DNA of 64,000 bases from Knoxdaviesia capensis (Eukaryota > Ascomycota > Sordariomycetes > Microascales > Gondwanamycetaceae): the NCBI GenBank assembly GCA_001510575.1, contig LNGK01000008.1, positions 3,647,541 through 3,711,540 of the forward strand, read 5' to 3'. A model generated the notes under the pieces. It had not been told where the DNA came from and made no database searches. It was given only the letters and a program-made list of their open reading frames with translations. This document shows, in pieces, positions 20,853 through 32,812 of this stretch. Numbering within the stretch: the first letter of the stretch is position 1; every line of letters begins with the position of its first letter. Position numbers and translations under genes: made by a program.

Positions 20853-23800
20853 ATGACCACACAGCTACTCGCGACCGAGCTCGCCAACCTGATCCAGGAG
20901 AGCAAGCGGAAACACAATGACTTGCGCCAGGCCGCGGAAAAGTCGCTGGAGGAGCTGAAGAGCCTCACGGGCGGCTCAGAAGCGCAAAATGCAGCTGGTA
21001 AGGATGGCAATCGGAAGGCTCATGTCTGTTCGTGTTTGACGCTCGCGCGCGTCCGGAGCATGTTTCCAACAGCACATCACAACCCTAGACGCTAACCCTA
21101 ATAACCTGAAAGTACCTCCAATTTCTAACACTTTCTTTTTCTGACTCCGTAGAGCTGAGCCAACGACCAAACTTCGTAAATCCCTTCGTCATTGCCTGCG
21201 GTACCAAAAACGCAAAGTTCACCGCCATAGCCATCGTGTGTCTGCAGCGGCTGGTGGTTGCGCGGGCTCTCCCGCGCGCGAAGCTGAACCCCGTACTGGA
21301 AGCCTTGCGCGAAGCCACATCTGCAGGCCTGGATGTGCAACTCAAGATCCTGCAGGCGTTGCCGCCCCTGCTGCAGAACTACGCCACGGATGTACGTGGG
21401 GATCTGCTGGTTACGGCGCTGAATATCTGCTTTGTGCTGCAGTCGAGCAAGAACGCCATCGTCAACAATACGTCGGCGGCAACGCTGCAACAGTTGGTAG
21501 TGTCGGTGTTTGATAAAGTTGTTGCTGAAGACAGTGAGCGGCCCTTCTGCTGAGCGCTATTGCCGATACTTCTATGTTGAACCTGGACTAATTCGACATT
21601 TTGCTTTCCAGAAGCCGGCCCAGATGTCCCGTTTGAGGGCGAGGCCCCAACAGCTGACGGCACAATCCAAGTCCGGCCAGCAGCCCTTGATGCCTACCGA
21701 GTGAGAACCGGCCCCGATGTTGGACATTTCTATCTGATGTTTATCGAACTAACTCTGACACTTCCTTTTGCTAGATATTCAACGATCTCTGTCTGATGAC
21801 CGAGAACCAGCGTCCAGAGTACCTCCGCTTCACCGGTCTTCCCCAAACCTTCGGTCTGGAGCTGATCGAATCCGTGCTCACCAACCACGCAGCCGTCTTC
21901 ACTACCCACCCGGAACAAGCGCAGGTCTTGCGCATGCGCGTCATGCCGTTCATAGTCGCGGCGCTGAAGCACAAGCTCAACTTTGCCACCGCCGTCCGCC
22001 TTACCCGCATTCTGTACACCATCATGCGCCGACACCTGACGATCCTCCCCGAAGAGTGCGGCCAGGCTCTGGCCATCTTAACACACCTGCTCGACCAGGA
22101 TACGGCTGTGTGGAAGCGCGCTCTGTGTATGGAGGTGTTCCGCGGCGTGTTCCAGGAGCCTGCGCTTGTGCGTCGGATATACATGTTGTTTGACGCACAG
22201 GAGGGCGAGAAGGATATTCTGAAGACGCTGACGGCGACATTTGTACGTCTTAGCACCGAACGGCCCGCTGTTATTGGCCTGGGCCATCAGTCGACCATCC
22301 CGGCGATGAATCCGTACGGCTCGAGCGGTGGTGGTGGCGATCAGGTCGCAATGGAATCTGGCGGCGTGACGGGAATCATCGGTGCCCCGGGCGGATCCGA
22401 GGGGATTAGCACCGGAATCAGCAGCCAATGGAGCTCAGTGCGCGTTCCGTGTATTGACCAGCTCGACAAATCCGAAGCGCCCGCCATTCCCGAATCCTAC
22501 CTATACAGCCTTGTACTCACGTGCATTGCGTCGTTTTCCGAGGGGTTGGCGAAGTTTATCCTTCCTCTCACCGTCCCTGGACAGCCACGGAAGCGCAATA
22601 CAGGTATTGCGGATGGTGGCAGAGACACCCCGACACTCGAGAAGCAGCAGCAGCTCCAGGACGACGCATCGGAGCGTCCTGGTGCTATTGACAGATCAGC
22701 CTCGTTTAAGAAGAACCCGGTCCCGATCAACCCTCTAGACCTAGAAGACCACCCACTGCACACCGAGGTTGAAGTTTGCGCCCAGATCATCGATGAGTGC
22801 TGGCCGGCCATTCTAGCCACCTGCTCGACCTTCTTCAATGCCTCCCTTGACTCAGAGTACTACCACGGCCTTGTCCGCTCGTTCCAGAGGTTCGCGCACG
22901 TTGCTGGCTTGCTCCATTTGACCACACCGCGTGACGCCTTCCTGACAACTCTTGGAAAGGCGGCTGTTCCGCCTAACGTGTTCACCGCGTGTCTGAATTC
23001 TGGTGGCCTTCGCTCTTCAACCACCTCAGCCACGTCCGGTACAGACTCTCAGGGCGCGGCGGCTGGCCTCCTGAGTAACGCGCGGGGTCTCCTCTCTCGG
23101 GATTCGACCTCCAGCGGTCCTCTGTCCCCTGGAGCTGAGCGGACGCGCAACCAGTCCATTGATGTATCCCACACCGCACTCAACACGCGAAACCTGCTGT
23201 GTCTGCGCGCCCTGCTAAATCTCGGCATCGCTCTGGGCCCTACCATGGGTCCCGCGTGGCGGATCATCCTGGAGACACTGCAACAGGCAGATTTCGTGCT
23301 ATTCTCGTCCGGAAAGATGGCGGGCCGGACTCCGATCATCGTGCCACGGTATGCCGATCCTCTAGCTGAGGCTGAAGCGGCGAACCTCCTTCAGAACTTT
23401 TCCAATGAGATTCGCTCCGTCGAGACTGCAGCATCACGGTTGATCGAGAGCTCGGTCGACTTCCCCGACACCGCGTTCATCGAAATCGTCCAGGCTATAT
23501 GCGGCCTCCTTGATCGGTCCGATGAAGACAAGTCCAGCTCCGGCCCAGACGCGGCCACCCCAACCATACCCCTCCCCGGCCCCCCCGTTGCCGGCCCGCC
23601 CGCGTCGAAGTCCTCAGGCCAACACCGGCGCATCCTCAGTGTATCTACGGCAGCCACGTCCGCGCCGAACCAGGAGGACCAGTTTGCGCTTGCGAAGCTC
23701 GGCGACATTGCCACGATCAACATGGAGCGCCTGCTCGGCGACCCGACCGATGTACTCGGGTGGAATATCATCAAGACGCAATTAATCCGCACGATGAGCT

Positions 23801-26531
23801 CAGGTCACATGGCTGCGTCGGTGCGGTCGCGCGCCGCAGACATCCTGGTTCGTCTGGTCCTGCAAGCTGCGACTGCAGTGGCGGCCGTCGATGAAGAAGA
23901 AGAGCGCGGCTCAGTCCAGCTCCGTCTGCTGGAAGCCTTCCGGGATGCGCTTGCGCCAGGCGGCGCGGCCGGTGGCGACCCGGCCCCTATCACGCTGGCC
24001 TCGCAGGCTACGGATGCAGATATCCATAAAATCATTTTGGATGGGCTGAAGAATGTGCTGGAGAACTGCGGCGAGACCCTGGTCAGTGGCTGGGAGATTG
24101 CGTTTGATATCATCAACTCGGTGTTTCCCAAGCCGCCTTCCGGCCCGGCTCGTGGTGCTCCTGTGTCGTCGGCTCTCTCGGCGAGACTGATCCGGTCGTC
24201 GTTCAACTCACTACAGCTTATATGCTCTGACTTCCTGGCGGCATTGCCTAATCCGTGCTTTTTACTACTTGTTGACACACTGTTCAAGTTCTGCACGCAG
24301 GACGATGATTTGAATATTGCTCTCACGGTAAAATTCCCCCCCTACCCCCTTTCCATATCACGTCAATCACTAACAAGAATCCCGTTTGGTAGACAATTAC
24401 ATTCTTTTGGGCTCTCTCGGATTTCTTGTCAGGGAAGAACAAGTCCCTGTCGATCACCGGCGAGCTGATGGGCGAGAACTACATCCCCAGCCTCGCGAAA
24501 ATAGCCGCAGACCCCAGCCATCCCGCATCAGAAGCCTCGCTCTGGATGATGCTTCTGCTACGGCTGACAGCAGTTACAGCCGATACCCGCCTCGAGCTCC
24601 GGAACAGCGCCATCCAGACTCTCCTACACATATTTGACGCCTATGGCGATCGACTCAGTGCCGAAGCCTGGTCGGTGTGCGTAAAGGCGGTGATCTTCCG
24701 GCTGCTTTCGTCCATCGAGACTCAGCTCTCCGCGTCAGCAACGGCGGATATGGCGTCTGAAGCCGAAGCACCCGATTCCCACACCGACTGGAACGATACC
24801 ACGGTTGTCATTCTGACGGGCATCTCCGACCTGCTGGCGAACTACCTCGATGTTCTAACGTCGCACTCGTCGTTCGATAGCCTATGGGAAGAACTCTTGG
24901 GCCACTTCCGGAACCTGCTCGATTTCCACGTTCTCAGCATCAATACTGCCAGTTTCAAAGCCCTCGGCCACATTCTCTCCAAGGGCAAGGAAGCTGGCTT
25001 CAAGAAACGCACCGTTGATATCGCATGGGAGTTGTGGGCGCGCGGAATTCCAGTGACAGCCGAAGTTTCGTCGGCGGTGTCTCCCACGGCGGACAGCCGG
25101 GCCATGGCCAAGGCCGCAGACAACCAGCCGTGCTTGACTGCGTATGTGTCAGCGCTGCGGGACGTGTACCATCTCATGGAGGCTGATCTGGATGGGCAGC
25201 GTGTGCAGCGCATGCTTGTGTTGCTGCGCGAGGCCATGCAGCTGGCGACGGTGGGATCATACAGCAACGATATCGAGTACGTCACGCCGCTCCAGGGCCA
25301 GATTCTCGAGGTCGTCGGCATGGTGCGCACCGACTTACCCCATGTGCCCGCCGTGATGGTGCGGTATGTGGCCGAGTTTGTGTCGCTGCCGTTTGAAAGC
25401 GAGGCTGATGCGGGCCGTAGTGGTCGGCAGGTGATTGCCGGAGCATCGGCGACTGGCCGGCGAACTTTCGTGGCTATGTCTAAGCAGAGCATGACTATCC
25501 TGCTCTCACTAATTCTACGGCACTCATCTGATCCAGATATCTACGAATCCGGGGCGGTCACGGCGGCTCTAGCAGCTCTTGCGCGGCCAATCGTGCTCAA
25601 GTACGCCTTCCTAGTGACGACGAAGTCGGAACAGCCGTGGCGGCAAGCCACTACAGCTACGCTCTCGGCACTAGAGGCCATCCTACCGCAGATCAGTGAC
25701 GGCCTTAGCGATGACGTAGATGCCTTCTCGCGTGCCACCGTCCAAGCCGTCTGGGCCCAGGTCGTGAGAGTCGCCACGGGCATCGTCAGCGCAGATACAG
25801 CCGGCGAGGTGGCGACCCCCAGGCTGCTCGAAGACGAAACCTTCGATATCGCTGCGTTCCGCAAGCTGCGCACCCTGGTGATCCCGCGGCTCGGTGCTGA
25901 GGAGGTGCCTGAAAAGACGCGCCGCAGCTTCGCCGAGAGCCTGTTCCGCACGTCAATCCTGCACGTGCCGGTTCCTTCAGAGTGCGACCTCGTGCTGGGC
26001 CCGGGGCTCGTGTCGGCTGCCGACGGCCTAGCCGAGCTGTACAAGCTGCGCATCGGCCGCACGGCTACGCCGCCACCAGCGCGCCGTAGCCGCATGAGCT
26101 ACGAGTGCCTTGATCAGCTGTTCGCGTTGATTGCTGCTGATCCCGACGCCGAGTCAGGCACACCCCGTGATGCCGCACGCATCCGCATCGCCCGGACCGT
26201 TGCGCCGTTCCTGATTGTGCGCGCCGCACTCACACTACGCGCCTACGCATCCGACCAGCCGTTGCGCGGCCACATGCCACAGCCGCGGACACAGCGTCGC
26301 GAACTGATCCACATGGTGGGCCAACTTGCCGCCCTGCGCTCTGAGCCGGCGGCAATTCCGGCGGCCGCGGCGCCAGGCGGCATGGACAGCGAGCACCGCA
26401 AGCACCTGATCCGCGTGTACCCGCTTGTGGTGGCTGCAGCGCGGGTAGCCGGGTTCTGTGGGGATGCGCAGTTGCTTGGGCTTTTGTCGGAGGTGTTGGG
26501 TGTCGTGTCGGAGGAGATGGGCGTGTGTTGA
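20853..26531 (+). CDS. mon2: Mon2, Golgi/endosome trafficking scaffold
   Basis: There are five exons: 20853-20997, 21153-21533, 21612-21700, 21775-24327 and 24393-26531. The GT-AG introns are 155, 78, 74 and 65 nt. The product is 1768 residues, a normal length for fungal Mon2. The N-terminus (LATELANLIQESKRKHNDLRQAAEKSLEEL) matches the DCB domain of large Arf-GEF relatives. RPNFVNPFVIACGTKNAKF and a LQRLVV helix follow. The HUS-like segment is around FNDLCLMTENQRPEYLRF and GLELIESVLTNHAAVF. The remainder is helical armadillo/HEAT-like, with TITFFWALSDFL in the HDS region at the exon 4/5 junction. There is no Sec7 catalytic domain, as expected. Known role: a peripheral protein of the trans-Golgi network and endosomes that works with Dop1 and flippase Neo1 in recycling. 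A Gly/Ser-rich loop near 22310-22420 and Pro/Ser-rich insertions near 22620 and 23540-23640 look lineage-specific. Confidence 0.95.
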
Positions 26532-26816
26532 TGTTGAGTGTGTGTATGTAACAAGACAATGGCGGGTGAGTTTGGAGGGTTCGTTTCGTGGTGGGGAACA
26601 TGGCATCGGTGCTATGACTTTTCCTTCTAATTCTTAACCCAGCGTGTATTCTTCTCAACCGTAAGGTTCATTCTTTAAATCCTTTCTTTGGAGACTTGAA
26701 TTTTGATCTCATGTAGATGTGCGCCGTTTAAACGGATACCTCCCCCTTTCTTGATACGTCACAGTTCACCAGCAACAAACCAGCTCTCGACGCATTATCA
26801 CATACACATACTCAAC
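26532..26816. other. Short convergent spacer
   Basis: Only 285 bp separate the stop codons of mon2 (plus) and the Sec63-like gene (minus), so their 3' untranslated regions probably overlap. Confidence 0.6.
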
Positions 26817-27970
26817 TTACTTGATCTTCTGGACCGCCGTCAATTTCGTTCCGACAACCTCCGCACAGGCACAATACGCTACCATCTCCTGGCCTGGCTC
26901 CAACTCAACATCGAACTTGACCTCACGACCGTTCTTCAGCGACTCGATAGGGGCACTCCAGAAGAACAAGAGCGTGTTGGTGCCGGCTTGGGCACCCCAG
27001 AAGTGCACGCACAGCTTCTTACCCAGCCACGTCGGCACATCCGCATTTCTGAAGCCGAGAACGGCTTCCATGTTTGCCAGACAGCCGGTTTCTGCCTGGC
27101 CCTCGGCCCGGCTGCTGCTGTTGTTGCCGCCACCACTGCGCCCCACCTGCCGGATCCGCATGGTCAAGTCCGGGAACGTGGACAGCGTGCGCCGGGTCGC
27201 TTCGCCGTACGGCGGCTGGCGCTTGATAACCACCTCGATCTGGTTCGCCGAGCGCGCCGACAGCTGGTGCACCGTATTAATGCCCGCCTCGGTCAGCCGG
27301 TCGAGGTACGTCACGCCAATTCCGGGAACCTGCAGCAGTTCTCGCCGCGGCTCATCCCACACGCCCGACGCCACCGACCGCTCCAGTTCGAGCACGTTGC
27401 ACACGCCGGCGGCGTCCCCGCGGAGCACCTGCACCTCCGTGATGCAGCGTAGTACATTTTCTAGCAGCCCGAACATCGACTTGCGCTCGCCCATGATACG
27501 CCGGCGCGCCACCGCCGAGATTGAGGAGGGGTGTTTCGAGTATGAAAGGATCAGCTGGACGAGCAGGTAAACTTTGAAGGCGGCGCAGAACGGGACGCCT
27601 TTCATCGGCCAGCGGATGGACGGGGACGCGTTGACCGCCGAAAAGAACGATTTCTCGGCTGCGTGCAGCGGGTACCGGTAGAACTCGGTCAGATGGCTGG
27701 CCATGTACAGGATCTGTTGGGCCGTTGGGGCGCTCGGAAGGCCGAGAATCGCGGAGATTGACGGGCCGGAAAGCCCGTGCTTGGCGGCCAGATGACCGAA
27801 CTCTTTACCGGATTGGGTTGGCTAAAACTCAGTGTCAGTAAATTGGTTTCCTCAGAGGTTTTAGACGGTGGTTTGCCGCTTACTGCGTGCTTTGGCTTCG
27901 GAGTTTGGGCCGCCCCGACCGGAGAAGATGATGGCGGATCGGCCGGTTTCGGGGTCTGAGGAGCACCCAT
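26817..27970 (-). CDS. Sec63-module protein related to the C-terminus of MER3/HFM1 helicase
   Basis: Exons are 27970-27884 and 27821-26817, joined across a 62-nt GT-AG intron in phase 0; the product is 363 residues. The first 29 residues are Pro-rich with a duplicated QTPKPx unit. From residue 30 the chain is a complete Sec63 module: a helical bundle (SGKEFGHLAAKHGLS, LYMASHLTEFYRYPLHAAEKS), a helix-hairpin-helix (VPGIG, 194-198), the KRQPPYG motif at 229-235, and a C-terminal beta-sandwich ending in VVGTKLTAVQKIK. KRQPPYG and the helix-hairpin-helix most resemble MER3/HFM1, the meiotic crossover helicase, rather than Brr2 or Slh1. No Walker A, DExH or winged-helix region is present, and I find none upstream on this strand. 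It may be a genuine stand-alone gene or the surviving C-terminus of a truncated helicase. The intron and intact frame argue for expression. Confidence 0.85.
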
Positions 27971-30900
27971 CTTGATATGATAAGCTCACGATACCTGTCA
28001 AATTATGGCTAAAAGAAATACTGGTTATCGCACATATAGTGCTTTGTGAATCTCGATGGAATGGAATGGAAGAGCTGATATTGCATCTGCCTCAAGAACC
28101 CACCATCCATGACTCCAATCTCTGATACTGATTATCTCAGCGTGCCTTCCCTCTGTCCTGTCCCCATCACCCCATCGCTCCTTCCCCCACATCCTCAGGC
28201 CTGCAGAGGGAGAAGCCGTGGGTCGCTCTTTCCTAATGTTGAATCGAGTGGCAATTGCTTATGGAAGGTGATGGTGCGACCCACAGAATCCGGGGCAGGC
28301 ACGGGACTGCTCCGTTTCCAGGCCCGTGTCCGGACGTGCTCAGGGCCCACATTTACCGACGTGCATAATGGAGCTCATCCTCCAAGGTCATCAACATCTG
28401 GTGGAAAGCCGAAGAATGTTGACTCAACGGGGGCGCTGCTTCGAAGGAGATGGTTTATTTTCCATTCGCCAATTCGCGATAAGAAAGGCAAAAAGCACAA
28501 AGCCAGCCGGGTTTTCGTGATTCAAGCATCGCATTGCGTGATGATGCCCAAAAGCGCAGATGGCATATTAGATATCATGTCCACCTTTGTGGAATTGGCG
28601 ATACAGTGCCACGGTCCAAATGATTTGCACTGGCTGGACAGTCCTTCGCTGGTCTATGATTTGCACAGGCCAGCGCGCATATAAGCAGAGTGCAGTCATG
28701 GTCTTGCAAGAGCATTCTAGTCTTGGGACTTGATATTAGCTGGCTGAAAAAATGACACCTGGTCATTAACATCTAGAAGTAGCGCTTTCGAAGCCCTAAC
28801 TTCTGTAAATAATCGCTTGGAAGCTCGGATGGTCCAATACCGGACGTTAAATCGTGTTCAGTCGAGTGCTGTAGTGCAGTAACACCGCTACACGTATTGT
28901 AACACCAGCACTCATCACCCGAGATAATTTCCTTGAGACTGTCCTTTCCACAGTCTAGGGTCACGGTTGCGCATCGTATTGGTTATACGTATTTGTTAGT
29001 CGGTATATACCTCCTTGTGTACAAGGAGTCTTACAACCGTCCTTCTCATCCCTCTTTTCCAAGGTGCAGCCAGATCCTGGGAACACTCTTTCCCGTGTAG
29101 ACTCCACCACCCATCCTCCTCCACTACTCTAACTCTAGAGTATCTCCTGGGCCAAGAGGACTGGTTACATGCCTCGTAGTATGCTTTTCATGTACAGTCG
29201 TTATATCTCTCAGCTCCAACGCTTTCCACTGTAAGCCACACACGAGCTCTTCCCCCCTAGTAATCCTGAGATGGTGGTCTTCCACCGACGATTCCTAGAC
29301 ATATCGAATACGGGGACACGGAGGTTTCTCGAGCAAGCCTCCTGAGTGGGTCGGATGTATCAACAGTATCTCACTCTCTTTCTAAGAACATCTAGAACCC
29401 TGAAAGCTGACATGCAGACTGCTAGAGTATATATAAGTTACCCTGGTTCAGTTGACTCTCGCCGATCGCCAGCCAGCTCAGCTCAGCTTCGGGTTGTCAA
29501 AAGTGGCGTTTCTCTTTTCTTTCCGTCTCATGTTTGTTCCCTGCGCCTTGGGTTGGCTGCTCCTGCATTATGGCGTTCTGTCTATATATGTGCCATTAAA
29601 CCAAGCAAAAAAGATATACATACGTGTGTGTGTTCGGTTGGACCAGCCGAATCTGCCCTCGCCGCCTCTTCTTCCCCTGTCTTTCGTCTCCCCGATACAG
29701 TCCAGCCACTACAAAGGCCCGCGAAAGTCAAATGTGGCGCCGCAGCTACGACTACGAGCAGGTGTCTGTGCTGTTGTGCTGATGTGCATAATGTGTCTTT
29801 CCTCGCCCTGCCCCCTCTCTCCGCGCTGCCACGATGCGGCGGAGTCCGTGGCGTTGTTTTCTTTTCTGTTGTGCAAGTCACTACAACTCGGTCCACCGCC
29901 TTTCATCTGTCGTTCATTTCCGTAAACGCCCTGTGTTGAACCGCCTCCTGGAGCATAGCATGCTGGCGTTGCCAGTTTCTGCGAGTTGCCGCGCCACTGG
30001 GTCACAAGCTGGAGGAAGCCGTCACATCTGATTGTCCTCGTATGCACACTCACTTAGACTATGTGGAAAAGCTTATAGTACATGGGAGTACGGACCGGTG
30101 CACGGTCGCCGCCCCTGCCGGCCTCTCTCACATCGTCAAATCGACTTCCGCCGAGCACACTGCTCGATAGTGGATGTGGCGATCTGTTTATCGCTGTGGT
30201 ACACGCGTGCGGGCTTGGCTAGGGGGATGGTTTCTCGCCTGGCCCTGCTTCCAACCCCCTTTCCCTGCTTGGCTTGCGGGCGGGTCATCACAGAGTCTGG
30301 AACTGTTTGTGATAGGAATCGGAGGACGAGGTGGTCTATTTTTGCGTGGCCAGTGTTCATCCATAGCCGAACCCAATGTGTTGAAGTGTGGAAAAGTGTC
30401 TGCTACGTGCATTAGCTCTTCATGCTGCTGTCTTGGGGCTCTTTCGTGTTTCCCCTGTGGTTGTTTCTGGGCACAAGAAAAGAAAATGAGGCGGGAATAT
30501 CATGGTTAGTCTTTTCAGGAGAAAATGAGAAAAAGGAAGTTCTTAGAACCAACAATCAGCGCGGTATCCTTTTTTCAGGGTCTTCTTCTCCCGTATGAGT
30601 GCATATTCCTTTTTCCACCATCAACAATCCCGCCCTGATTTTCCCGTTACCGAAAAAACCAACCTTACCGAAGAAAAGAAACATTCAGTTACAAAGCCTT
30701 TCCAAATCTTGATTTCCCCTCGCATCCCAAATTCCTCGCCTGGTCCGGAATCTGAAATACATGGGCTTATCAGCGTGTTGTGGTGGTGACTGCTGTCCCG
30801 TCTGGCGTATAATATATCCAAGACAAGGCATCGTGTCAACGGGAACGGAAGAGGAATTGGGATTTTACTTAGAATTGCCATGTGTCTCTGTTTGCGATTT

Positions 30901-31862
30901 AGGAACCCAGAGTTCTCTCCTATAAACTTCCAATCGGCGACGGGCTGAGCGGAGCGGGTGGATATAGGCGTGTCTCAGCTGTGAGAGAAAAAATAAAGCG
31001 AGCCCTGTTCTTCGGCTCTTTGGGAGCCAGATAGACCTGGGGATCCCGGATAGGCAAGAAGAAAAATAAAAATAAATGGAAAACGCATTTTCTAGTCTGG
31101 TAGCTTTTCATTCCAGGCATCACAGGATAATACCAACCGATCACACCGCCGGCTCACGATATATACTATTCTGGGCGTCGTGTGGCGCTGGTGACTTCGC
31201 ATAAGCTGTGCAGATTCGGCGTCCATATGTGTACAACCGACCGGAAGTCGGAAGGAGAAGCTCAGCTCTTTAGGATTTGTTTTCTTTGTTGGACAGTAAG
31301 ATTTCTAGCAGGGGGCAACAACGTATTGTGTGTGTAGTGTTCCCTCCCATATTCGTCAGAAACAGTCGAAAAAGGGGCAAACTTACACATAGATGCGGAT
31401 CACACGAGAGACACACGACGTTGGTGATTTTGCCAGTGCCGAGATTGGAAGAGAAAGAGAAAGAGAAAGAGACATCACCAAAGAGGAGGAGGAAAAAGAA
31501 AAGGGGTCTCGACGGCCCTTGGATCTCTAGAGACAACGAGTGAGCAAACCAAGAGAAAGGGAAAATAAAATAGGAGTCTCTCAACTTCAGCCATGTCTGT
31601 CGGTCTCTCGACAGCTCACACTCCCTTGCGTTGTCCGTGGCCACAGCTTCGTCTCTCCGCCATCCCTCGGACAGCCAAATTGCGGACTTTTTGCCAGGTG
31701 TATCTGTGTCTGTCCCTCTGTCTCTCTTGCTCTGCTGCCACTCTGTCCAGTGATACACATAGACGGACGGAAGTAAATATACACAACGAGATTGGGGCGG
31801 AGGAGAGAACGGGGACTACAGGGAGGCCGAGACATGAAAGAAGGAAAGCGAGGGAATCAGCG

Positions 31863-31866
<4 letters not shown>

Positions 31867-31904
<38 letters not shown>
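31867..31904 (+). repeat. (AC)19 microsatellite
   Basis: A perfect dinucleotide repeat of 38 bp lies about 310 bp upstream of the secreted NTF2-like gene. It could affect promoter spacing through length variation. Confidence 0.95.
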
Positions 31905-31907
<3 letters not shown>

Positions 31908-31963
31908 GACATTACACAATCCTCAGCAGCCGTGGCTCTCAAACCCTGTGCAGAATCCTTGTG

Positions 31964-31969
31964 TATAAG
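31964..31969 (+). promoter_or_regulatory. TATA-like element of the NTF2-like gene
   Basis: TATAAG lies 244 bp before the ATG. It is followed by a CT-rich stretch, which fits a fungal core promoter with a roughly 200-nt leader. Confidence 0.45.
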
Positions 31970-32212
31970 AACCCGCCAGTTCCCAGCTCTCTCGTGGACA
32001 TTTTAGAAGGCGGTATACAGAAAGCAGGAAGCACTCCTTCTTCTACTAGGTCTATCTTGTTTCTCTGGACGCTTCCATTTCTCAGTCACTCATTCACTCG
32101 TTTAACTTTCTTGTCAATATTCTCTTTTTTGTTCTACTCTTAATAGATCCCATTTCTAGCTGGCGCTTCTGCTCTTTTTTCTTTACACTTCCCATATCCC
32201 ACAGGCATCAAA

Positions 32213-32812
32213 ATGCGTCTGTCCGCCATCTTCACCCTCGGCCTCTTCGGCTCGGCCCTTGCCATGCCCCACGAGCCCGAAGCCGGCGCCATGGCCCCCG
32301 TGCTCAAGCGCGATGCCCCCAAGGCCGGCGCCTGCCGCTGCCTGACCAAGGCCGATGCCAGCGAGATCATCGCTGCCTACGGTCGCCTCATCGGCTACTG
32401 GAACCAGGCCGACTCTGACCGCTACCTGGTCGACGGCTTCGAGGACTGGTCGCAGAGCATCAACACCTTCCTCAACCCCAAAAACCCGTCTGATGGCCCC
32501 ACCTTCCCCTCCAAGATCGCCTTCGACACCGCCCAGCAGAACCAGCCCGGCACGCCCCTCGAGATCGTCGGTGAGCCCGTCGTCGGCTGCACCTCGCTGT
32601 CCTTCATCTGGACCAGCACCTTCGGATACGGCCGCACTGTCAGAGGCATCACTATCCTCCACCTTGTCCGTGAGAAGGGCCTGTGGAAGATCAGCCGCAT
32701 GGATGTCGAGTTCAACTCGCTCAGCTGGGCCTACAACCTCGGTGGATACTACTGCATCTTCGGTCAGTCGGCTGGTAACTCCACTAGCTGCGGTGCTCCC
32801 CCGGCTCTTTAA
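32213..32812 (+). CDS. Secreted NTF2-like domain protein
   Basis: A single exon encodes 199 residues. The start has an ATCAAAATG context. Residues 1-17 (MRLSAIFTLGLFGSALA) form a signal peptide. A short acidic propeptide follows and ends in Lys32-Arg33, a Kex2-type site. The mature part begins near CRCLTKADASEIIAAYGRLIG and matches the fungal extracellular NTF2-like family: two N-terminal helices, W63 and a curved beta sheet. Cysteines are at 41, 43, 126, 181 and 193, suggesting at least two disulfides. Family members occur as secreted proteins in ascomycetes, but no substrate or activity is settled. Third codon positions are almost all C/G in the first two thirds, as in highly expressed genes. 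It is flanked by 4.2 kb upstream and 5.4 kb downstream without other genes. Confidence 0.9.
   Translation: MRLSAIFTLGLFGSALAMPHEPEAGAMAPVLKRDAPKAGACRCLTKADASEIIAAYGRLIGYWNQADSDRYLVDGFEDWSQSINTFLNPKNPSDGPTFPSKIAFDTAQQNQPGTPLEIVGEPVVGCTSLSFIWTSTFGYGRTVRGITILHLVREKGLWKISRMDVEFNSLSWAYNLGGYYCIFGQSAGNSTSCGAPPAL

Larger units (their letters stand above)
27971..32212. other. 4.2-kb divergent intergenic region
   Basis: No convincing gene is present. A TATA-like element lies at 29427-29436 (TATATATAAG), with CT-rich DNA downstream, and another at 28676-28684 (CATATAAGC). A 191-codon ORF at 28109-28684 has no recognisable content. A (CA)n tract precedes the NTF2-like gene. Confidence 0.5.

Noticed and set aside
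28109..28684. 191-codon plus-strand ORF with an ATG start upstream of the NTF2-like gene
   Set aside because: No signal peptide, domain or codon bias is seen, and it lies in the probable upstream region of the minus-strand Sec63-like gene.
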